From an uncultured Flavobacteriales bacterium (GTDB lineage Bacteria; Bacteroidota; Bacteroidia; Flavobacteriales_D; Parvicellaceae), in NCBI GenBank assembly GCA_943788115.1, contig CALSPA010000003.1, positions 124,001 to 188,000 of the forward strand: a DNA stretch of 64,000 nt, written 5' to 3'. The notes below the pieces were generated by a model. That model saw only the letters and a list, made by a program, of their open reading frames with translations, did not search any database and was not told the DNA's origin. Position numbers and translations under genes: made by a program. Position 1 is the first letter of the stretch; every line of letters begins with the position of its first letter. Positions 59,023-64,000 of this stretch are shown piece by piece.

Positions 59023-59877
59023 CTAAATAATTACAGGATTACTTATATGGTATGAAACCAAGCTATCAATTGGATTTTTAATAATTGATCCTAATGAAAT
59101 ATTTAATTCATTTGCAGCAAATTTTAATTGCTCCTGAAAAATATAACTCATAGAGCCAATAAAGTGAACTTTTAATTCTTTGTGATTTTCGAAACAGCAA
59201 ACATGATTTTCTAAAAAATGTTTCATCCCATTTTTAACCATTGAATCAACGTAGTCATGATCTTTGTATTTTGCAATAAAACGCATGAATGAAGCTAAAA
59301 AAACATTAGCATGGGGTTTCATGTAAACATTATCAAAAATATTGCTTTTATCAAACTTGAAGGTGTTTTCAAAGTCAATTTGAATTTCTTTAGGCAGCTT
59401 ATTATATAAATAATCAGCTAATAATTTTTTTCCATAATAAGAGCCTGAACCCTCATCTCCTAAAATATACCCAAGTGCAGGAACAGCTTCTAAAAGATTA
59501 TCCCCATCAAACAGACAAGAATTCGATCCAGTACCTAAAATACAAGAAATAGACGGCTCCCCTTGATAAGTAGCAAGAGCACACGCCAGCAAATCATGAT
59601 CAACATTGATTGTTGCATTAATAAAAAACCTTGAAAAAGCCTTTTGCACAATTGAATTTAATTCAACACTTGAACAACCAGCACCATAAAAAAACACTTG
59701 AGATACAGTTTTAGCTATTTTTCTCAGATCACTGTTTTGTCGTATAGAATTAAAAATTATTGTTTCATTGTGAAAGAATGGGTTAAAACCCATTGTCTTG
59801 TAACTGTTAGATATTTCTCCATTCTCAACTAATACCCAATCACTTTTTGTTGATCCACTTTCAATAATTAAAATCAT
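59023..59877 (-). CDS. BadF/BadG/BcrA/BcrD-type ATPase, N-acetylglucosamine kinase-like
   Basis: The 284-residue protein has the sugar-kinase/Hsp70/actin fold. It starts MILIIESGSTKSDWVLVENG (phosphate 1 motif), continues NVDHDLLACALATYQGEPSISCILGTGSNS (phosphate 2 region near residue 110) and has GYILGDEGSGSYYGKKLL near 145. Members phosphorylate N-acetylglucosamine or related amino sugars; the real substrate is not fixed. It is downstream of the Entner-Doudoroff operon on the same strand, separated by 212 bases with one possible -7 element. It could feed a sugar phosphate into central metabolism. Confidence 0.87.
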   Translation of the reverse strand: MILIIESGSTKSDWVLVENGEISNSYKTMGFNPFFHNETIIFNSIRQNSDLRKIAKTVSQVFFYGAGCSSVELNSIVQKAFSRFFINATINVDHDLLACALATYQGEPSISCILGTGSNSCLFDGDNLLEAVPALGYILGDEGSGSYYGKKLLADYLYNKLPKEIQIDFENTFKFDKSNIFDNVYMKPHANVFLASFMRFIAKYKDHDYVDSMVKNGMKHFLENHVCCFENHKELKVHFIGSMSYIFQEQLKFAANELNISLGSIIKNPIDSLVSYHISNPVII

Positions 59878-60029
59878 AAATATAAATTGTTTAAAATGAT
59901 ATAATTAAAAATACACCTGATTAATTTGTTATAAATATAGCACATTTATTGTAAACCATACACTAAGGCTGGGCCAATAGTTACAGTTGAAATAACTAAA
60001 TTCTATTTTAATTGTTTGGTTTTAAATTT

Positions 60030-60037
60030 CAAACATA
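60030..60037 (-). promoter_or_regulatory. Possible -7 element upstream of the BadF-type kinase gene
   Basis: On the minus strand TATGTTTG matches TAnnTTTG exactly, about 150 bases before the ATG at 59877. No -33 TTG is seen. The rest of the 59878-60089 gap is AT-rich without other clear signals. Confidence 0.3.
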
Positions 60038-60089
60038 AAATTATTTTAATTGCAGTTTCATTTTTAGCATTAAAAAATTTTTGAGTCTG

Positions 60090-60659
60090 TTATTTTGACA
60101 ACCAAGAACCACCAACAGAAACCACATTTTTTAACTCTAAAAAGCTTTTAAAATTTACAGCCCCTATACCTCCTGTTGGACAAAATTTAACTAAAGGAAA
60201 GAGTTGATTAAAATTCTCTAGTGCCTGTAAGCCACCTGAAAGAATAGCGGGAAAGAATTTTAATGTGTTGCAATTATTTTCTATTGCACTTATAATTTGA
60301 CTAACATTTGAAACTCCAGGTAAAAAAGGGATTTTTGACGCATCCAACCCTTTAATGAGCTGAGAAGTAAATCCAGGAGAAACTAAAAAATCCACATCCA
60401 AATCCATCGCTTTATCAATTTGTTCTTGATTAATTATGGTTCCCACTCCTACTTTAATTCTATCTCCATGGTACTTTTTCACCCTCTCGATAGCTTGCCA
60501 ACTAACACTTGTTCTTAAGGTGATCTCAATACAATTTATATCTCTTGACAATAGCGTATCTACAGTAGCGTCTATTTGTTCTAAATCTTTAATGGTTACA
60601 ACAGGAATTAGTGGCTTGTCAGAAAGTAATTCTAATATTCCATTTTGATTTTTCTTCAT
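60090..60659 (-). CDS. eda: 2-keto-3-deoxy-6-phosphogluconate aldolase
   Basis: Eda splits KDPG into pyruvate and glyceraldehyde-3-phosphate, the last step of the Entner-Doudoroff pathway. The 189-residue protein shows PLIPVVTIKDLEQ, the catalytic Glu in CIEITLRT near residue 44, GVGTIINQEQ near 72, LVSPGFTS near 92, the Schiff-base Lys in TLKFFPA near 134, and CPTGGI near 160. It ends WLSK, about 20 residues before the usual C-terminal helix. One extra A in the AAAA near the stop would extend it only by about eight residues, so the short end may be real. It lies 3 bases after edd. Confidence 0.93.
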   Translation of the reverse strand: MKKNQNGILELLSDKPLIPVVTIKDLEQIDATVDTLLSRDINCIEITLRTSVSWQAIERVKKYHGDRIKVGVGTIINQEQIDKAMDLDVDFLVSPGFTSQLIKGLDASKIPFLPGVSNVSQIISAIENNCNTLKFFPAILSGGLQALENFNQLFPLVKFCPTGGIGAVNFKSFLELKNVVSVGGSWLSK

Positions 60660-60662
60660 AAT

Positions 60663-62465
60663 TTAAAATTTAAATAAACTTGCTCCGTCTTTACTTGATG
60701 ACAATGAGGATCTTAACACATTAAAAAGTTCTCTTCCACAACCTTCATTTAAAACTGAAATCTCCTCAGGAATTCTATCATTCATTTCCTGATCTGTTAC
60801 ATTAACATTTAGTGTTCCTTTTTCAGAGTCAAGCTGAACAATATCTCCATTTTTAATTTTTGACAACGGTCCACCATCAAAAGCCTCAGGTGATAAATGA
60901 ATAGCTGCTGGAACTTTTCCAGACGCACCAGACATTCTACCATCTGTAACAAGAGCAACTTTATATCCTTGATTTTGAAGAATAGAAAGCATTGGTGTTA
61001 ACTGATGAAGCTCTGGCATTCCGTTGGCTTTTGGCCCCTGAAATTTGATTACAGCTACAAAATCTTTGTTTAATTTTCCTTTTTTAAAGTCATTTACAAA
61101 TGTTTCTTGATCTATATAAACTACTGCTGGTGCAGTTACATTTCTATTGTTTTTTGCTACTGCCGATGTCTTAATAACTGCTGTACCTAAATTACCTTTT
61201 AGAACTTTAATACCCCCATTATTTGAAAAAGGTTGATTCGCTGTTCGCAGTATTTCACTATCAGCATTCATACAACTAATTGGATTCCATTCTAATTCTC
61301 CAGCATCATTAATTGAAGGCGCTTTCACGTAATCATCTAAATTTTCTCCTACTATAGTTGGAACATCTCTATGGATTAAGCCATTTTCGATAAGAGTTGA
61401 AACTATGAAAGACATTCCACCATTTGAATGAAATTGATTCACATCGGCTTTACCATTTGGATACACACGAGATAGTAAAGGAACCACAGTTGACAAATCT
61501 GAAAAATCATCTAACGTAATATGAATACCAGCCGCAGCTGCAATTGCAATTAAATGTAATGTATGATTCGTTGAACCTCCAGTAGCTAGAAGTCCAATCA
61601 TTCCGTTTACAATTGTTTTTTCAGAAATAATATCCGCTAGTTTTCTTTGATTTAATCTTGCATTTATCGAAACAACTTTAACAGCCTCTTGAGTTAGTAA
61701 AAGTCTTAATTCTGAATCTGGAGGAACAAATGAAGATCCAGGTAAATGTAAGCCCATAATTTCCATTAACATTTGATTACTATTAGCTGTACCATAAAAA
61801 GTACATGTTCCAGCAGAATGATAAGCTGCAGATTCTCCATCTAAAAGTTCTTTTTTGCTGATTTTACCCAAAGCATATTGCTTTCTAATCTCTGCTTTTT
61901 CATCATTTGAAATCCCTGTTGACATTGGTCCGCCAGGAATAAATGCACAAGGAAGGTGCCCAAACCTTAAAGCTCCAATAAGCATTCCCGGAACAATTTT
62001 ATCGCAAATGCCAAGAAATAAACCTGCGTCAAACATGTTATGAGATAAGCCTATAGCTGTTGATAACGCAATTACATCTCTGCTTAGTAATGACAACTCC
62101 ATCCCCATTTGACCTTGAGTAACTCCATCGCACATCGCAGGAACACCTGCCGCAACTTGTGCAACAGCACCAATAGCAGCCGCCTTTGAACGAATTATTT
62201 CAGGATAATTCTCATATGGCTTATGAGCTGAAAGCATGTCATTGTATGAATTAATAATCCCAATATTCACTTTTTCTTCTCCCTTAAGAGATGCTTTATC
62301 TTCAAAATTACAGCTTGCAAAAGCATGGGCTAAATTCCCACAAGAAAGTTTAGCTCTTGTAACTTTTGTTAGTTGTGAGTTATTCATTTGAGCTAAATAT
62401 TTAGCTCTAGAAACAACACTTCTTTCAATAATTCTATTGGTAATATTTATTATACTTTTATTCAT
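60663..62465 (-). CDS. edd: 6-Phosphogluconate dehydratase
   Basis: Edd converts 6-phosphogluconate to KDPG. The 600-residue iron-sulfur enzyme of the IlvD/Edd family shows GIINSYNDMLSAHKPYE near residue 73, MCDGVTQGQMGMELSL near 110, the cluster Cys in AGLFLGICDKIVPGM near 150, HSAGTCTFYGTANSNQMLME near 215, and the C-terminal MSGASGKVPAAIHLSPEAF block near 511. Length and motifs are typical of Edd rather than of dihydroxyacid dehydratase. It lies between pgl and eda with gaps of 3 bases, a single transcript. Confidence 0.95.
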   Translation of the reverse strand: MNKSIINITNRIIERSVVSRAKYLAQMNNSQLTKVTRAKLSCGNLAHAFASCNFEDKASLKGEEKVNIGIINSYNDMLSAHKPYENYPEIIRSKAAAIGAVAQVAAGVPAMCDGVTQGQMGMELSLLSRDVIALSTAIGLSHNMFDAGLFLGICDKIVPGMLIGALRFGHLPCAFIPGGPMSTGISNDEKAEIRKQYALGKISKKELLDGESAAYHSAGTCTFYGTANSNQMLMEIMGLHLPGSSFVPPDSELRLLLTQEAVKVVSINARLNQRKLADIISEKTIVNGMIGLLATGGSTNHTLHLIAIAAAAGIHITLDDFSDLSTVVPLLSRVYPNGKADVNQFHSNGGMSFIVSTLIENGLIHRDVPTIVGENLDDYVKAPSINDAGELEWNPISCMNADSEILRTANQPFSNNGGIKVLKGNLGTAVIKTSAVAKNNRNVTAPAVVYIDQETFVNDFKKGKLNKDFVAVIKFQGPKANGMPELHQLTPMLSILQNQGYKVALVTDGRMSGASGKVPAAIHLSPEAFDGGPLSKIKNGDIVQLDSEKGTLNVNVTDQEMNDRIPEEISVLNEGCGRELFNVLRSSLSSSKDGASLFKF

Positions 62466-62468
62466 AAT

Positions 62469-63146
62469 TTATTTGGTCCAATAAACGTTTAAAACTGGAT
62501 TTTTTTGATTAGTAAATAGTGAGATTGGGGTCTTCAAACTATGAGCATTATCAAAGACTCTCTTTTTTTCATCTCCTTTAATGTACAATATTAAATGGTT
62601 AGCCAATAAGATAGATGCTCTATTGTGGGTGATTCTCTTGAAAGGATTTACTGGAGCACTACTCATTAATAACTGAGGCTTCTTGTTTTGAAGACCTTCC
62701 AAAAGAGATGCTGTGTTAGGAAATAATGATGCAGTATGACCGTCTGTTCCCATACCTAAAATCACAAGGGTTTTTGCATTTAAAAAATTAGCATTGGCTT
62801 TATTAGAAAGCAATAAATTTTGATTCTGGTTTGTTAAACTCATAACAAGCGGAGAGAAAGATGCTTTTGATAAAATATATTCTCCTAACGCTTTTTTAAT
62901 ATTACAATAATTACTGTCTTTGTCAGTAGCTGGAACATATCTATCATCAACAAGACCAATTTTAACTTTTCCCCATTTAATAGACAGCTCTTTAAACCTT
63001 TGGTATAAAGCAAGGGGAGTTGACCCTCCCGAAAGAAGAATTGAAGCGCCTCCTTTTAGGGCTATGTCATTATTAATAGAAGACTCAATATTAGAAAGAA
63101 GAGAATCTAATAAAACTTTTTCGCTATGAAAATCTATCCACTTCAT
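62469..63146 (-). CDS. pgl: 6-Phosphogluconolactonase
   Basis: Pgl hydrolyses 6-phosphogluconolactone to 6-phosphogluconate. The 225-residue protein of the DevB/SOL family shows ASILLSGGSTPLALYQRF near residue 35, KIGLVDDRYVPATDKDSNY near 61, and LGMGTDGHTASLFPNT near 131 with the conserved His. Its ATG overlaps the zwf stop as ATGA, so the two are probably translated together. Both open the zwf-pgl-edd-eda operon. Cytoplasmic. Confidence 0.94.
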   Translation of the reverse strand: MKWIDFHSEKVLLDSLLSNIESSINNDIALKGGASILLSGGSTPLALYQRFKELSIKWGKVKIGLVDDRYVPATDKDSNYCNIKKALGEYILSKASFSPLVMSLTNQNQNLLLSNKANANFLNAKTLVILGMGTDGHTASLFPNTASLLEGLQNKKPQLLMSSAPVNPFKRITHNRASILLANHLILYIKGDEKKRVFDNAHSLKTPISLFTNQKNPVLNVYWTK

Positions 63147-64000
63147 TCTGAGCTATTTTTATGCCATTGATCATCATTAAGTAATATCTCATCTCCAGGG
63201 CCATCTGTTCCAGCCTTGTAAAGGTTGTTCTTATGGCCAGTTTCTTTCCAAGCATTAGAAATAGATGTTATCCAGTCCCAAGAAGCAGAAAGCTCGTCAT
63301 TACTCATAAACAAGGTTTGATTTCCTCTTACAACATCCATTAATAACCTTTCATATGCATCTGGAAACCGCCCTTTAAAAGATTCTTGATAATCCAGTTT
63401 CATAGATACTGGTTTATACCTGTAACCTCCAGGACCAGGAACTTTAACCATTTGAACAAACTCTATTCTTTCCTTTGGCTGAAGTCTTATTATTAATTTA
63501 TTATTAATAAAGTTTTTCTGTTCAGGAAAAACATTGTGAGGAACGTTTTTAAAAGTGATTACTATTTCAGAAAACTTTTCTGACATTCTTTTACCGGTTC
63601 TAATGTAAAATGGAACGCTCTTCCACCTCCAGTTATCAATGTATGCCCTAATGGCCACAAATGTTTCCGTTTCAGAAGAAAAATCTTCAATATCTTCCAA
63701 ATAAGATGGAAGCATCATTTCATTAGTTCCTCCTCTTGAATATTGCCCTTTTACAGCACAATCTTCTACGTTTTGATTATTGATTAACCTTAATGACTTT
63801 AATACCTTGTATTTTTCAACTCTTACCTCATCGGCATTTAGCATTGAAGGAGGCTCCATAGCAATTAAACATAACAATTGAAGAAGGTGATTTTGAACCA
63901 TATCTAAAAGAGCTCCGTATTGATTGTAATAATCACCTCTTTTCTCAACCCCTAAACTTTCAGCAGCAGAAATCTGAACACTTTTAATATGATTAGAGTT
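63143..64000 (-). CDS. zwf: Glucose-6-phosphate 1-dehydrogenase, C-terminal part
   Basis: This is the last 285 codons of Zwf, open to the right edge; the N-terminal half with the NADP-binding fold is outside. Zwf oxidises glucose-6-phosphate to 6-phosphogluconolactone with NADP. The frame reads VQISAAESLGVEKRGDYYNQYGALLDMVQNHLLQL, the known C-terminal domain segment. It continues with VAIRAYIDNWRWKSVPFYIRTGKRM, LIIRLQPKERI, LDYQESFKGRFPDAYERLLMDVVRGNQTLF and the end WDWITSI. An ATG at 63901 is internal, not the start. It heads the ED operon. Confidence 0.95.
   Translation of the reverse strand, partial: NSNHIKSVQISAAESLGVEKRGDYYNQYGALLDMVQNHLLQLLCLIAMEPPSMLNADEVRVEKYKVLKSLRLINNQNVEDCAVKGQYSRGGTNEMMLPSYLEDIEDFSSETETFVAIRAYIDNWRWKSVPFYIRTGKRMSEKFSEIVITFKNVPHNVFPEQKNFINNKLIIRLQPKERIEFVQMVKVPGPGGYRYKPVSMKLDYQESFKGRFPDAYERLLMDVVRGNQTLFMSNDELSASWDWITSISNAWKETGHKNNLYKAGTDGPGDEILLNDDQWHKNSSE

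Overview
The window is about 64 kb of AT-rich chromosomal DNA from a member of the Bacteroidota, most likely a marine, Flavobacteriales-like bacterium. The evidence is: seven secreted proteins with type IX secretion system (T9SS) C-terminal sorting domains (three CHU_C/gliding-motility type B, four type A); a PorP/SprF protein; the FtsX-DUF3098-UppP-TruB-QueA gene order; a YfiR-type protein and a two-component-type beta-propeller receptor; few Shine-Dalgarno sequences; and several promoters with the Bacteroidota -7 element TAnnTTTG. No phage, transposon, CRISPR array or rRNA was seen. There are two tRNA genes (Cys, Asn).

Layout. 1-4.3 kb (minus): rlmN (partial), queA, truB, uppP, DUF3098 and ftsX, a housekeeping run. 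4.5-11.9 kb (plus): a T9SS triad of CHU_C surface protein, PorP/SprF and a PorE-like TPR/PD40/OmpA protein. 11.9-21.3 kb: gltX-folB, tRNA-Cys, a CtlX-like amidinohydrolase, a cytochrome c/copper monooxygenase, an EEP phosphatase, an M48 protease, a TPR protein and a PhoD phosphatase. 21.3-22.4 kb: a PfkB kinase and tRNA-Asn. 22.6-30.5 kb (minus): a compact signalling operon of YfiR-like protein, TPR protein, HAMP-SpoIIE phosphatase, beta-propeller/adenylate cyclase/HD receptor and a small TPR protein. 30.5-31.5 kb: a basic secreted protein and ferritin. 31.6-42 kb (plus): a duplicated-ATPase ABC protein, a TonB-dependent receptor, a T9SS esterase-like protein, a von Willebrand A protein, RseP and an unknown secreted protein. 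42.2-53.7 kb: two adjacent giant type B T9SS proteins sharing 2.4 kb of almost identical DNA; the first carries eleven 72-residue repeats. 53.7-55.7 kb: MOSC protein, TauE/SafE permease and an NrtR-like Nudix regulator. 55.7-58.9 kb (minus): a T9SS type A protein with five identical 339-bp repeats. 59-64 kb (minus): a BadF-type kinase and the complete oxidative/Entner-Doudoroff set eda, edd, pgl and zwf (zwf runs off the edge).

How it works together. The surface proteins need T9SS export and anchoring, to which the PorP/SprF and PorE-like proteins belong. The zwf-pgl-edd-eda operon takes glucose-6-phosphate to pyruvate and glyceraldehyde-3-phosphate. The signalling operon looks like one pathway: periplasmic sensing (YfiR, TPR, propeller) linked to a phosphatase output and to cAMP synthesis and possibly breakdown.

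Caveat on sequence quality. Six genes carry eight single-base frameshifts, each with an intact continuation in another frame, mostly in short homopolymers. I read these as probable sequencing errors; those genes are listed as pseudogene over their full joined span with the reconstructed product given.
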